Shown: in pieces, positions 11,000 through 22,685 of the stretch | How positions within the stretch are numbered: position 1 is the stretch's first letter | How the letters are laid out: every line of letters starts with the position of its first letter | From: Hibiscus mutabilis | Lineage: Eukaryota; Streptophyta; Magnoliopsida; Malvales; Malvaceae | Direction: 5' to 3' | DNA length: 64,000 bases | Assembly: GCA_019671005.1 (NCBI GenBank) | Contig: CM033714.1 | Span: forward strand, 58,203,741 to 58,267,740 | Notes under the pieces: generated by a model | Database searches by the model: none | Seen by the model: the letters and a program-made list of their open reading frames with translations, nothing else | What the model was told of the DNA's origin: nothing | Made by a program: the position numbers and the translations under genes

Positions 11000-12762
11000 G
11001 ACTCTCTCATGCACAGACTTCAAACTCTTTCACTCCTTTCCCCTTCTCGAAAAACTCTATCTCCTTGTTATCCATCATAGCTTGAAGCAGATTACGAACT
11101 TCCTCACAATGCAGTATATCATGATCTTTTAACTGATGATACTCACAGTACATGCCACACCCTTCCTTGACCAACACTATCCCCCGATTAATGAGACGTG
11201 CCATACACAACTGTTGAAAAACTCATCTTAAGGGGGATTGGACTTCGGACACGCTCTTTTTGGCTTTTGCGGTATACTCATCTTCAATGGCATTTACACC
11301 CTGTCCCCCTTGATTCGACAATGGATTATTGGTCGTGCTGGGCTCCCCTAGCTGTAACACCCCAGTTCGAATCAGATTTTGAACGAACATTTTGAAAGCT
11401 ATACAATTCTCGATTGAGTACCCTGGGACATCAACATGATACTTCAGTGCTCCTTAGGGTTATACCAAGCCGGGTATTGTGGGTTATAAGGAGTAACGTG
11501 GTATGGTCAGACCAAATCGGCCTTGTATAGTTGTGAGTAGAGTTCCTTATAGGTAATTGGCAAAGATATGAAAGACCTATCATCCCTCTCCTTCTTAGGT
11601 CCTTTGTCCTCCCTCCTGTTAAAGTTTCTGGAATTCCCTGCGGGAGCCTGTGGATGGGAAATGGTAAATTTCTTGGTCTTCTCAAAAGTGTTGGTGTTGT
11701 TCACTTCATGATCATTCTTCTTGAACTGCTTCCGTGAATGATCTCCTCCATCGATTCTTCTGCTCTTGATAGCCGCTTCAATGCGTTTGTCGGTCATGGC
11801 TATTTCTACAAAGTTACTGATGGGGTTACTGATCAGCCAATCATAAAGTGCCCATTTTAGTGTATCTACGAACTTAGGGGAGATCTCATGTTCATGAAGT
11901 GGTGGTTGGACATGGGCTGCTACATCACGCCACCTTTGAGCATATTCACAAAGGGTCTCATTGCGCTTCTATTCCATGCCTTGTAACAGTAGTCAATTGG
12001 GAACCATATCGGTTACATGCTTATACTGATCGGTGAAAGCTTTCGCCAGATCCCTCCACGACTTGATCTGAGCCCTGGCCAGTTGGTTATACCACCTTAG
12101 AGCAGACCCAATTAAGCTATCTTGAAAACAATGAATCAAGAGCTTCTCGTTGCTAGTAAAACTGGCCATCCTTCGTAGAACATCAATATATGAGCGGACG
12201 GACATGTACTTTCGTCAAACTTCTCAAAGTCTAGAGCCTTGAACTTGTACGAGATCTCTACATCTGAGACTAGGTTGAGTTCTCTAGCACTTAACCCATA
12301 AGTGTCATCCTCCTCTTCTTTTACTCGGAGCTTCTCCTCCAGGTCCTTCCAAGTGTCTTCTAGTTGCTTAGTGAACTCCGCTTTCATTTGGTTTAGCTTT
12401 TCCAATTCATCGAAATCCGGGATGCCATCTCCAGTAACCTCGGGATTCCCGAAGGTCGCCCCTAGTTGGGTTTGAGTGGCTGCACCAGCATGAGAAGCAG
12501 ATGCGCCTTGCGTAGTATTTGACGAAGAGTCGAGGAACAGAGGATTCCTAGTTTGGGCATAAAGGCGATCTCTTGAGTTCTGGGTTGGGTTCTCGATGGT
12601 ACCCTTATCTCTTGGCTCCTGCCTTAGCTGGGCTTGCAATAGCTGCGATATCTCCCTCATCATGTCTTGCTGGGACTTGAGAATGGTTTCCCTCAATTCT
12701 TGTCAGGTTCGTTCCATTTGACTACATAGGCCAGCTTCCAGTTTCGCGAAACCTTCCTCCAT
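11000..12762 (-). pseudogene. Element A Gag
   Basis: Structural polyprotein of the virus-like particle. The likely start is ATG at 12762 (MEEGFAKLEAGL). 12696-12136 is an N-terminal region with a helical Glu/Lys stretch, ending in the FDESTCPSAHI segment. 12205-11993 has the capsid core (LLIHCFQDSLIGSALRWYNQ, then YKHVTDMV). 11797-11507 is a basic linker (KSRRIDGGDHSRKQFKKNDH). 11210-11007 has a zinc-knuckle-like CEYHQLKDHDILHC, spacing CX2HX4HX4C. Several stops and frameshifts occur, e.g. near 11990 and 11800. Confidence 0.9.
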
Positions 12763-13009
12763 TCGCTTTGTTCGTAAACGGGTATGATATGGATGTGGAA
12801 TGATGGTAATTTTAAAGAACCAAAATGCAATCCTTTTTGTTTCTGAAACAAAATAACTTTTTAGTCAATTATATGTTAACAAAACAAGGAATGCAAATAA
12901 ATGACTTATGCATGAATGCAATGAGCAACACTGAGTCTGGCAAATATCATCGTTAAACGACTTTCATTAATAGAAACATAGTCTTGGTACAATAACTAAA
13001 GAAAGCCAA
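12763..13009 (-). other. Element A spacer between ORF1 and Gag
   Basis: AT-rich non-coding stretch between the ORF1 stop and the Gag start. The matching stretch in B is 21300-21716. Both carry the run cgtaaacgggt close to the Gag start (12773-12783 in A, 21290-21300 in B). No other feature is seen. Confidence 0.4.
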
Positions 13010-13850
13010 CTAAACATATGACTTCAGGGTAGTATCAAGGTCGACGATCTCTCTCAAAATCCAAACAATCCTCTCTCCTTCTTCAGAGTCATCGTCGACA
13101 CAATCATGAAGTTCAGTGGTGTCTTCTGCCAAGATTTGTATCTTCTGGGAGATTCCTTGCATCTGAACCATCCATTGTGCTAACTCCTGCTCTTGTCTCC
13201 AAATGGTGTAGGCAGCGAACTGTAATTGCTCCAAGCTAGGCATAAGGCGTACTTGAATTGCTCCCCTAAAGCTTGCCACATGATCCTTGAGTTATTGAAC
13301 CTCGGTTTTCAATTCTTCAATGCAACTCTCCAAAGCCTGGTTTTCCATCTTCCTTTCCTTTAACTTGCTAGCCGAACCTTTGTGCTTGAAAAGAGACTTT
13401 TCCGAAAATTTAACCTGATCCTTCAAGGCTTCATTTTGGCAACGTTCTTTCTCGAGCTGCTTAGAGTGAAAAGTGCGCAAGTTCTTCATTTCTTGTGTTA
13501 AAGTGAGCACCTAATCTCTGTTATCACAATACATCCTTTTTAAATTCTTGGCTCTCACTTTCTCCTCCCTGAATCGAAGCTCTATCCCTTCGCTTGATCC
13601 GCCTTCTACAACTCTTTTGCTTTTGCCTAGCCTTTTGAGTTTCTGGATCTCTTCCTTTCTAACTTGAGCTCGAGTTCCAATTCATCATTTCTCTTTTGCA
13701 GACCTTTAACCACTCCCTCAAACTGTATCTTTTCCAACTCAAAGCCGAATTTCTCTTGGAGAGCCATCTCCTCGAGCTTGAGATACCTTTCCTGCTCCTC
13801 TTTCAAGTTGCTTCCTCATCAACTCAGCTTCAGTAGGAAGAGTGGCCAGG
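13010..13850 (-). pseudogene. Element A ORF1 C-terminal coiled coil
   Basis: Predicted long helix rich in Lys, Glu, Gln and Leu: 13510-13292 (EMKNLRTFHSKQLEKERCQ and following heptad-like pattern) and 13279-13010 (LEQLQFAAYTIWRQEQELAQ). The upstream part (13850-13511) is out of frame but has the same composition. In B the equivalent coiled coil (22229-21717) is open and follows the DUF7745-like domain, so the two are probably one protein. Confidence 0.7.
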
Positions 13851-15169
13851 CTCTCTTCCCTTGTCCTTTCTTATCGGGATTCAGTTGGGGGACGTTGTCA
13901 TTGACGTGGCTGAATCTTCATGCCTCGTACTCGGGAGTGGTCATGTGGGTAGCACTCATAACTCTGACCTGTCTCACGTTGTTCCAAAAAGAAGAAACAT
14001 CGTACATCGCTGCCTTGTAGCCTTTTCCTTCTCATAATTCATGTTGAACTCATTCAATCCCTTGGTAGCTGGAACAAACTGCTTTGAGCCATACTGTCTC
14101 AAAACTAGGAGAGGGGCATAAGCAGTGTGCCCCCAAAGTCCAAGTAACGGCACCCAAGAGTGTACTCCACACCTATAGAGGATACTTCTTGCAGAAAGCC
14201 ACGGGGCCCTCCAAACTATATCTTCCTCCTTCAGGTTGCTAAGAACATCTTCCCTAACTCCTCAGATCTTCTGGTGGGCCAATCTTCCTTTCGCAGAAAT
14301 TCTTCTAAAGGTGAGAAACTGCCATGGTAGAGAGGCTTTGAGAAATTAGCATTTGACCATAAATGGTTGTAGAACCAGACTGTCAAAAGCTGCGAGCAAC
14401 CATGGAAACGACCCCCACCGTGCTCCCGACAAAACCTCAGAGATCAGAAAGTTTCGGCTAAAATCATAGGCACTGGATTGTTTCCACCACTCAGACGGTC
14501 AAATAGATCTAAGACTGTCAGATCAATTATCCCTCACGCCCGGGGAAAGAGCATTAACCCGTAAATTAACAAAGCAAAGAGATCCCGCTGAACTCAGCCT
14601 ACAGGATGTACCGAAGCCAGGGCTAGAATCCCATCCCATCGGAGATACTCCTTATCATTCCAAGTAATGACCTGATGCTCGACCCAAGATTCCAACATAT
14701 TTAAGAATCTCTTGAGCTTGCCCCGGAAGGCTTTGTTCTTACTAGGCTTCGAATATACCCGAGTTTTGTCGATCTTCTCACAATTCAAGAGGTCTTGATA
14801 TTCTTTGATTGTAGGAGTCAAGTTGAGGTTACCGATCATGAAACAATTGTAGGCTGTGTTCCAGAATCTTACCAAGGCTTGCAGTAGTGCCTGATCCACC
14901 GGATCGTCTAGCAAATATACAATATCACCATATTCCCTTCTGAAAATGCTCCTTGTTTCTAAGTCCCAACTACTCCACACTATCCTCAGCCCGGAAGTAT
15001 CATTGTATTCTATATTCATGAATGTCTCTGCTGCCAATGTTGACCTAAACCTGCCAGGAATACTGTCTCCCTCATGCAACTGTTCCCCTTCGGACCATAT
15101 CTGTACGTCAGAGTTCTTTTCATCATTGTTGCAAACTAGGTCTCCCATCAATCTAGCCTTTAACTTCAA
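13851..15169 (-). pseudogene. Element A ORF1, DUF7745-like protein
   Basis: ORF 15169-14594 (191 codons) then continuing with stops and shifts to about 13851. Residues DVQIWSEGEQLHEGDS, then RREYGDIVYLLDDPVDQALL, FWNTAYNCFMIGNLNLTPT and EYQDLLNC match the plant retroelement-associated domain I know as DUF7745 (name from memory). Further left, GLMLFPRA, DLFDRL and NPVPMILAETFRSL can be read between stops. Function is unknown. Extra ORFs upstream of gag are a known trait of Ogre elements. The start could be the Met at 15169 or the later Met of MGDLV. Confidence 0.8.
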
Positions 15170-15861
15170 ACTATTTCCAACTCAATGTGCTCTTTATGAT
15201 ATGACGACAATATGCAAAACAAAGGAACAACAATGAAAAGAAAGGAAAGACAAGAGTTAGTTGTGAGATAAAAACACGAAAGTAAGAAAAGATAAACATA
15301 AACAGTTTACACAAAAAAAGAACTTAACCACATGAATTTTAGTTCGCTAAAGTTGTCTTCATGGCCCTAATAGGGGTAGGCTTCTTAAATTCTCACTCAA
15401 GGGCTTGGTTCTAATTAAGGGTACCCGAACCTATCTTATTGCCTGCTAAGGCAACAAGAACCCAATTCTGGCCCGTTACAAGCTTCTGAATTAGTTTTGA
15501 TTAAAGGGAAAGCACGACCTGATGACGTGGAAAGCCGCTCACGTGTCAAAAGGTGTGGATTCCGGAAGTGAATTACCGACCCGTGGAGGGCTGCTCACGT
15601 AGGTATATGGCGTTTCACTCCTACTTAAAGGAAGGAGCTCGGGTATAGAGCTTAATGATATGATGCAAAACATGTCGGTGACTCCTTAGAAATTAAATAA
15701 AGAGTTAATTCGAGGACTACCAATTATCAAAGCCCGTGCAATCTCGATCACATTTTGAGGAAGAATTATCCTACTTAAATTCAATTAAAATCTTAATAAT
15801 TTTCATTATTTCAGAGCAACAAATTTTCCTTTGGCCTAACTCTCTTTTGTTTAAAAAAACA
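15170..15861 (-). other. Element A 5' leader
   Basis: Non-coding leader between PBS and ORF1. It holds motifs shared with B and C: AGAACCAAGCCC (minus strand, 15401-15412) and GCCTACCCCTATTAGGGCCA (15362-15381). Just after the PBS is a TTTAAACAAAAGAG...GTTAGGCCA segment (about 15832-15856). Confidence 0.6.
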
Positions 15862-15880
15862 GTCCCTAGCGGAGTCGCCA
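15862..15880 (-). promoter_or_regulatory. Element A primer binding site (tRNA-Arg type)
   Basis: Minus strand TGGCGACTCCGCTAGGGAC, three bases inside the 5' LTR end. It fits the 3' end of a tRNA-Arg with a GACTCCG acceptor stem, the primer type known for Ogre elements. Confidence 0.85.
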
Positions 15881-15883
15881 AGC

Positions 15884-18486
15884 TGTAGCGACCTTTTTCC
15901 CTCTCACCTTTTTGAGAAAAAGAAATTTTGACGTGTTAAGGGATTTTTTTAGAAAATAATTCGGCTACTAATTATCCCCTGAATCGTTAATGAAAATTTT
16001 TTGAAAAATGGGGGACTTCTTTTGAAAACTTTAAATTTTCCAAAACGATGAAAATTTGGAGTCGCCACTGGCCACTTGGGTAAGGTGGGCCAGAAACCAT
16101 AAAACCACAAAATTCCATCTTATTCTTTAAAATTGTTATACGTCGAAAGTATTTATTGTATGTACATATATACATTTATGTTCATATATACATATCTAAG
16201 AATTTACCATATATAAAAAGTATATTATATATTAAAACTTTTATTTTTATTCATACTTTATTTTTTATTCATTTTCCTATAAATTCTAACTTTTATTAAG
16301 AGCCATTCAAGACACTATACCAGTTTTTAATTTACCAACAAATACATATTAAACATAAGATTACACGACATTTCCAATTTATGCTAAATTTATGTATATA
16401 TTAAACATGCATTTCATTCAGACTAATTTTATTCCTAAAATCATTATCACAAACGAGTAAAGTTACATAAAAAATTAAATCATAAATATGCAAAATTTAA
16501 ACTAAGAAAAATAAAAATAAGTGAATAAAATAACATAATTCGAAACTGGAAAAAGGACCTAATTATGGGAAAATAAAATACCAAGACAAAAATAAAAGAA
16601 ATAACATGGATGTAATTCAAAAACTTTAGAAACTACTAAGGACCTGGGGGGTAATTTAAAAAGGTGGAATGGCTTCCCATGGCAATTATTCCACGCGGAG
16701 GGATCAATCTTGTAATTAGACCATGCAGAAGCCCTTCCGGCGTGATTATTTTAGGGTGGAAGGACTAAAAGTAGTATTATACCATTTAAAATTTTATAAC
16801 ATTATATATACCCCATTTTTTCGATTATTTGATTTTTCGGGCATTTTTTGTTATAACAAAAAACCCTCCCCGAAAACTCTTTGAACTCATTCATCTGGGT
16901 TCAACATGAACCCAGATTCCAGTAACCAACTCCGCCGTGTTTTCTAGAAACTGGCCGCCGCCGAGCGGCGGCTGACGAACCTAAAACAGCCAAAAAAAAA
17001 CTCTGCTTTCAACCCTAGCCTAAACCTAACCCTATCATAACAAAATCAACACCTTCCCAGTTAAGAAATCTGAAAGTCAAATCAAATGAAGGGCCACCGC
17101 CGCCGCATGCTTCCACCGTTTCACCACCCAGCCTTGGAGAGGCTCCGGCTTATCAACGAAGGAGCGTCGGCCAGAGGAAACCGAAACGAAGCGAGGGAGA
17201 TCTTCCTGGGTAAAACTCTAAACCCATTTTTCTATCATCATTTTTTATATACATATACATAGATAAACTGAAAGATGGGAGAAGATATACCTTGGAAGGC
17301 TATTTTTTGTGTTTATTGCTTTTGCTTTTTTTTTGTTCAAACTGCTGCCGTTACAGAACGATGCATTACATGCTTATATCTTGTTTCGATTGTTCATTGC
17401 TCTATTGCCTAGGATTTACAAGTTTAAGCAAGCATTGAATGTTATTCCTGTGGATGATGATACTCTGATTTTTGCCCTTTTATGTTTTCTCTGTTTTTTG
17501 GTGGTTAAGAGAGTTGGTGGTGGCAGCAGAAATCCCGGTGATATGATTATGCCAATGAGGATATGAACCGACGCTGGCGTGTGGGCGCGTGAAGAAGCTG
17601 AATGGCCAGAGCGTGGGTTGCGCGTGCGAAATTCGAATGGTCCGGTTCGATCTAGGCCGTTGGATCATATCTGATCCAATGGCTGAGATTCTTCTTAAGA
17701 TAGACGGTCCAGATGGCTTCATCAAGATTGACATGGAAACGTTAGATGGGCGACACGTGGCAGATGGAAGAGCTGAAGAGTATTCAATCAATCTGGGTCG
17801 TTGGTCTTCATTTGATCCGAGCCGTTGGATCAAATTTTGATCCAACGATTCAGATGGGGCGGCTGGAAAGAAGAACATGAGATATCAAATTATTATTAGG
17901 GTTTTAGGATTGGGTTTGGGCTGAATAGGCCCTTGTTACATCATTGTGTTATTATTATTTGGGGGGGGTTTAATATGTAATGGGTCTGGACTATTATAAA
18001 CATTTGGGCTTAATTTTTATTTAATCTGTTTACATTTATATATTTTTTAGATCTGTTAACATAATAATAATAATAGTAATAATAATAATAATGATAACAA
18101 AACATATAATATACATGCTTACACAATATATCAATATTAATTACATAACACCTATGTACATGAGACACACATTTATGATACTAAAATAACAAACACAATA
18201 ACATTAATGTATATACCTAATACATGCAATACCTGCCTATACTCACATGATAATACATGCGTACAATATATATACAATATAAACAAACATCACATGCACA
18301 CAACATGCAATAACATGCAATGCATACACATATATTAATAGTAGTGTTTTTGCTTTTCTCTCTCTTTTTTTCTTTTTCAGTTTTAATACACACATATAGA
18401 TATAGATAATTACTAATTAATCAACAGCCCCTTAACTAAAATGAAACAAAAAGGCGGGTTTACCCCAGACAAAATTAGTGATTACA
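15884..18486 (-). repeat. Element A 5' LTR
   Basis: 2603 bp, tgtagcg...gattaca on the plus strand. Collinear with 1890-4067 except for 16108-16962 (about 855 bp), which replaces the 422-bp block at 2114-2535. The replaced part lacks the gttacgtgtggggaagg block found in the other Ogre-like LTRs here. It carries a perfect palindrome at 17823-17847 and an imperfect TAA repeat at about 18062-18092. The plus-strand ORFs in it are shadows. Confidence 0.92.
17823..17847. promoter_or_regulatory. Perfect palindrome in A 5' LTR
   Basis: Arms CGTTGGATCAAA and TTTGATCCAACG around one base. Second copy of the site at 3395-3417. A weaker form (ttggatcatatctgatccaa) lies at 17660-17679. Confidence 0.5.
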
Positions 18487-18499
18487 CAATCACGAATTT

Positions 18500-19300
18500 T
18501 AACCTTTAATATAAGGACGATGGTACTACTCCGGCAGAATAAATTCATGGCTTTCCCAGCAAGCAATTATACGTGGGTCTTATATCCATCACTACAAAAT
18601 ACACATTGTAGATTGTCGATCCAATCAACAATGGCACTTCAATTTTTCCGAGCACCTCTCGAGTAGTCCCATCGAAAGCCCTTATTGTATTCTTATACAC
18701 CTTCACGTGTGATTCATCAATGGGTAACCTTTGCAGCGTTACCATTGGCAGAACATTCAAGGCAGAACCATTGTCTATTAGCACTCCTGGCAGTACATAT
18801 CCTTTACAATGCATGGTGATATTCAAGGCCTTTACTGATCCCATTCCTCCCTCAGGAATTTCATCATCAGTGAAAGTGATATAATTGTCAACGGTTATAT
18901 GGTTCACTATCCTATCCAGTTTGCTTATGGATATTTCATTTGGTACAAATGTCTGATTAAGCACTTTCATTAATGCATTACGATGCCCTTCTGAACTTAA
19001 CAGCAATTATAGAATAGAGATCCTCGAATACTGCTTCTTTAACTGCTCAACAATATTATACTCACTATGTTTCAAAAACTTTAAGAATTCTTGAGCCTGC
19101 TCCTTCTTCACCGGCTCATTTATCTTAGGTGGTGGTTCTTCCCCGAAAATTATCTTTGGTGCAGACACGTCTTTCCCCGTAGCTTTCTCCTCTTCTTTGA
19201 AAACTTTCAGAGAATAGCACCTCCCACTTCGAGTGAAGTGTCCCACCTCATTCACCGTTTCAGAATTTGGCTGATCATTTTTACCTCCTTCTGGCATCAA
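18500..19300 (-). pseudogene. Element B protease region, right flank of insertion A
   Basis: ORFs 19300-19007 (AQEFLKFLKHSEYNIVEQL) and 19006-18545. The second contains the retropepsin core: GVLIDNGSALNVLPMVTLQR with the catalytic Asp, FVVMDIRPTYNCLLGKP and, after a stop, the PWIY and GVVPSSLY-type continuation to 18487, where element A begins. The order and residues match A (10659-9968). The protease is broken both by A and by point changes. Confidence 0.88.
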
Positions 19301-19419
19301 CTTTGTTTCTTCTAATAATTTTTACTCCTCCTACTATTTGCCCTCTTTAGGTATGGTCACAGTTGCAACATAATTCCAGGGCACCTTGTGAGTGCTCTTG
19401 TAGGCAAATGGTGCATGAG

Positions 19420-21300
19420 TTAGATAAAAACCTTGGGAACTGTGATTGGTTTCGCGTCTGCAAGACGCCCAGCTTTGGGTCTAACAGCAACTACCAAGGG
19501 TTTATGTATCCTATATCTAACGCCTGATGGATCAGAAGTACAAACTTCCACTGCTTTCTTCTCACCTGACTTTGCAAAGAACTCAATCTCTTTATTGTCC
19601 ATCATCTTTTGTATCAAGCTTTGGAACTCTGGACAATGTTGAATCTCATGATCATGATCTTGATGATACTCACAATATACGTCAGACTGTACCTCCTTTT
19701 TTACTTTCATGCCTATTTGAATCAACCCAACATTATACAACTATTCAAATACCCACTTCAAAGGAGATTTAACTTCTGACACATTAGTCTTCAACTGTTT
19801 CGCTTCATTATCCTCTTCTATGGCATTTACCCCTAACCTTCATGGCTTGGTAGTGGATTTGTTGCAATGCTAGGTTCATCAAACTTCAGAATCCCATTGT
19901 TGATTAGATTATGTACCGCCTTTTTGAATGTTGTGCAAGTCTCAATCGTATGTCCTGGTATCTCAACATGAAATTCACAATGAGCATCAGGTTTATACCA
20001 CTGTGGATAGGGAGGCTGTAGAGGAGTTAAGTAGTACGACCTCACCAAGTATGCTTTGTACAACTGTGGATACAACTCAGCATACGACATGGGTATTGGC
20101 GTAAAATTCATTCTATCATTCCTCGGGCCACGAGGGTCCTTCTTGTTTGAACCCTGCGCATTATCTGCCGCCACTCCTGGTGAAGTAATAGTCATATTCT
20201 TGGGAGCCTCATACGCGTTCTTATTATTCATCTCATTGTCCTTCCTTTTGTAATTCTTTCGAGAGCTTTCTCTACTCTTGATCCTCTCACTTTTTATCTG
20301 CTTCAATCAACACTCTAGTTATTACTATATCAGTAAAATTCTGAGTAGCATTACTAATCAGTCTTTCAAGCAATGGTCCCTTCAGAGTCTGTACAAACAT
20401 ATGGACAATCTCAGTCTCCATCAATAGAGATTGGACTTGTGCCGCTACATCTCTCCATCTTTGAGCATACTGTCGAAGTGTCTCATTATTTCTTTGTTTT
20501 ATGCTCTGTAACATTACACGGCTAGGAACCATCTTTGTAACATGCTTATAATGTTCCACGAAAGCACCAAAAAGATCATTCCATGAACGGATATTTACAC
20601 CGCTTAGCTGTGTGTGCCATCGAGCAGCCGAACCGGTCAAACTATCCTGGAAGCAATGTATCAGCAGCTTTTCATCCTTCAAGTTAGCAACCATCTTTCA
20701 ATAGTATATTGTGAGACGAGCTCTCGGGCATGTAATCCTATCATTTTTTTAGAAATTTGGCATTTTAAACTTCGCGCAGGAGTATTAGGTTAGCCACTAG
20801 ACTCATCTCAACTGCACCAGATTCTGTTTCATTTACCTTTTACAATTCCAGCAAACGATCTTCTAGTGCCTTACAACATACCTCAAACTTCATTTCAATC
20901 TCTGCACGAATTTTCTCTATCCCGTTCAAGGTATTCAGATCAAGGACATCATCATTGCTCCCAAAATTTGCCCCAATGTTCACCAGATTATTTGGTGTTG
21001 CTCCTGTCAGATTAATTTGGACCTTCTTCGTAGGCGGAGGTCCTTCAGGTTGCACCCTTACGTGAGATGTGGTTTCTACTTGGTCATTTATTTCATTGGA
21101 AGCACCTTCAAGTATTTTAGCCTTTCCACTCCTTTGGCCCCAACAGAGCAGTCAGTTGATTGATTATCTCTCTTTGGGTCTGAGCAAAATAATCCTTCAT
21201 GGATTGCTCCATTCTGTCAAAATGGTTTTGTGTTTCCGCTCGACCATTTTCTAGACTTGCGACTATCTTCAACAGCTATAGTCTTTGAACGTAAACGGGT
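19420..21300 (-). pseudogene. Element B Gag
   Basis: Broken Gag. 21055-20840 is the N-terminal region. 20694-20287 holds the capsid core (LLIHCFQDSLTGSAARWHTQ, YKHVTKMVPSRVM, then RQYAQRWRDVAAQVQSL), open for 135 codons. 20306-19833 is a basic linker followed by CEFHVEIPGHTIETC, a knuckle-like CX2HX5HX4C. 19740-19420 has a second one, CEYHQDHDHEIQHC (CX2HX4HX4C). Paired His-containing knuckles also occur in C and, at least once, in A. Frames change at about 20300 and 19800. Confidence 0.9.
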
Positions 21301-21716
21301 TTCGTGAGAATGCAGAATGATTGTGGTCTATGAAACAAACTGTCATAAAACTTTCCTTTGTTAGACCAGAAACTTTGTAAAATAACTATGAAAGGTGAAT
21401 ACGTAAATGCATGATTATGCAAATGCATGAATTCATGTATGCAAACTATGCATCAAGTTTTAAGAAACAGTCTTTAGAAACATTCATTCATTAAAAGGTT
21501 CAAATACAGGAAATAAAACAACTCCTTCTATAGAAAACTACTAGCCCTAATTCCTAAGTTGGTCAACTCATGTAACAGACGTGCAATGGCCTCTCCATAC
21601 TCTAACTCGACGTTTGGTTGCTTCAGTAGAGTCGCAGCTTGCCTCAAGAGTATCTGCACATACGAAGCTATACTCCTAACTTGCTCCTTGAAAATCACCA
21701 ACTCATCATTCTAATT
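21301..21716 (-). other. Element B spacer between ORF1 and Gag
   Basis: AT-rich spacer with repeated atgcatga/atgcaaa strings at 21400-21450. No gene seen. Position matches 12763-13009 of A. Confidence 0.4.
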
Positions 21717-22685
21717 CTAGACAGTGCGTTGCGCGGCTTCATATTTGGTCTTCCATACCCCACTGTCTTGATATAGCGTTCTTTCATAGCTTGCAAGTTT
21801 TCCCTTTAATGACTGCACTTCATTTTCCAATTTTGATATCCTTTTCTGTAACCCTTCCTTCTCGCGCTCCATCTGAACCCTATCTTCATTGTGATATCTT
21901 GTCACTAATTCTTCTAGTTGTGTTACCTGTCTTGACAAATCAAAATTTCTGGCTTGCTCCTCTTCTATCTTCTTCTTTGCCTTGTTACTTGCTTCCTTAC
22001 TTTCTCGATTTTTCTTTTTGTATAGCTTTTCATAATTATTCCATTCCTTTGTCATGCTTTCCAACTTCTCTGATAAGTCTCGTATTTTCTTACTCATTCC
22101 TCCTCTCTGCTTAGCTTTATAATCATTATGAATCTCTTGTAACTCTTTCAAATCTTGGCTAATCTTCTTATTTTGTGCAATCAACTCTTTCTCTTGCCCT
22201 TCATGAATAGTCACTTGATACTTTGCCATTGTTAACTCCTATGTAAGGTCACTGATCCCCTTCTCGTATTTCTTTAAATCTAACTCCCGATCATGCTTGA
22301 GTTTCTCTAGTGCTAATGGTGATTCTGTAACTAATCGAGCAGACGGTCCTACATTCTCTGGCATTTTTTGAAATGTTGTATCATTCACCCTTTGCGCTCT
22401 ACACTCCTCATATCCCGTCATTATTTCCAGCTCTTGATACGGCTAAACTCTTCTTGGTTTTTCGCATGCTTTCTCCGTTTGCACTACAATTCCTTTGTAA
22501 TCATTGGTCGTGTGGGCATACTCAAATTTTGTCATTCCTGTCGTAGCCGGTATGAATTGTCTTGACACAAGAAAGGGACAATAAGCTATTCCTCCCCAGA
22601 TTCCAAGTAATGGAAACCCAATCCTTGTCCCCACATCTGTACAAGAATGACATCCCTTTGTGCAACCAAGGTGCCCTCCATACAA
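21717..22685 (-). pseudogene. Element B ORF1 C-terminal half, coiled coil
   Basis: 22685-22443 still has folded-domain character (GGHLGCTKGCHSCTDVGTRI, then IWGGIAYCPFLVSRQF). 22421-22239 and 22229-21717 (170 codons open) form a long charged helix with heptad-like Leu/Ile spacing, e.g. SKKIRDLSEKLESMTKEWNN and GLQKRISKLENEVQSLKGKL. The stop between the two last ORFs is a single codon, so this was once one protein with the DUF7745-like part. Function is unknown; a coiled coil suggests self-association or binding to Gag. Confidence 0.75.

Larger units (their letters stand above)
1890..18486 (-). mobile_element. Element A: complete nested Ogre/Tat-lineage Ty3/gypsy retrotransposon
   Basis: About 16.6 kb, with LTRs at 15884-18486 (5') and 1890-4067 (3'), both TG...CA bounded. 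A PBS follows the 5' LTR (15862-15880) and a purine tract precedes the 3' LTR (4068-4082). Internal order on the minus strand: leader, ORF1 (DUF7745-like plus coiled coil), gag, protease, G-patch, RT, RNase H, second RNase H, integrase, long 3' UTR. The flanks (tcctt at 1885-1889, caatc at 18487-18491) are not a matching 5-bp duplication. The two LTRs also differ by a large internal block (see findings). All coding parts are broken, so it is non-autonomous now. Confidence 0.93.

Noticed and set aside
15862..15880. tRNA-Arg-like string that could be part of a tRNA gene (also 24278 and 44319)
   Set aside because: Only 18-19 bases match, placed at the LTR edge; no cloverleaf around it. It is the primer binding site.
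17309..17878. ORFs on both strands in the A 5' LTR, also conserved at 2901-3449
   Set aside because: Conserved only because the two LTRs are copies; no known domain, and indels between the copies change their ends.
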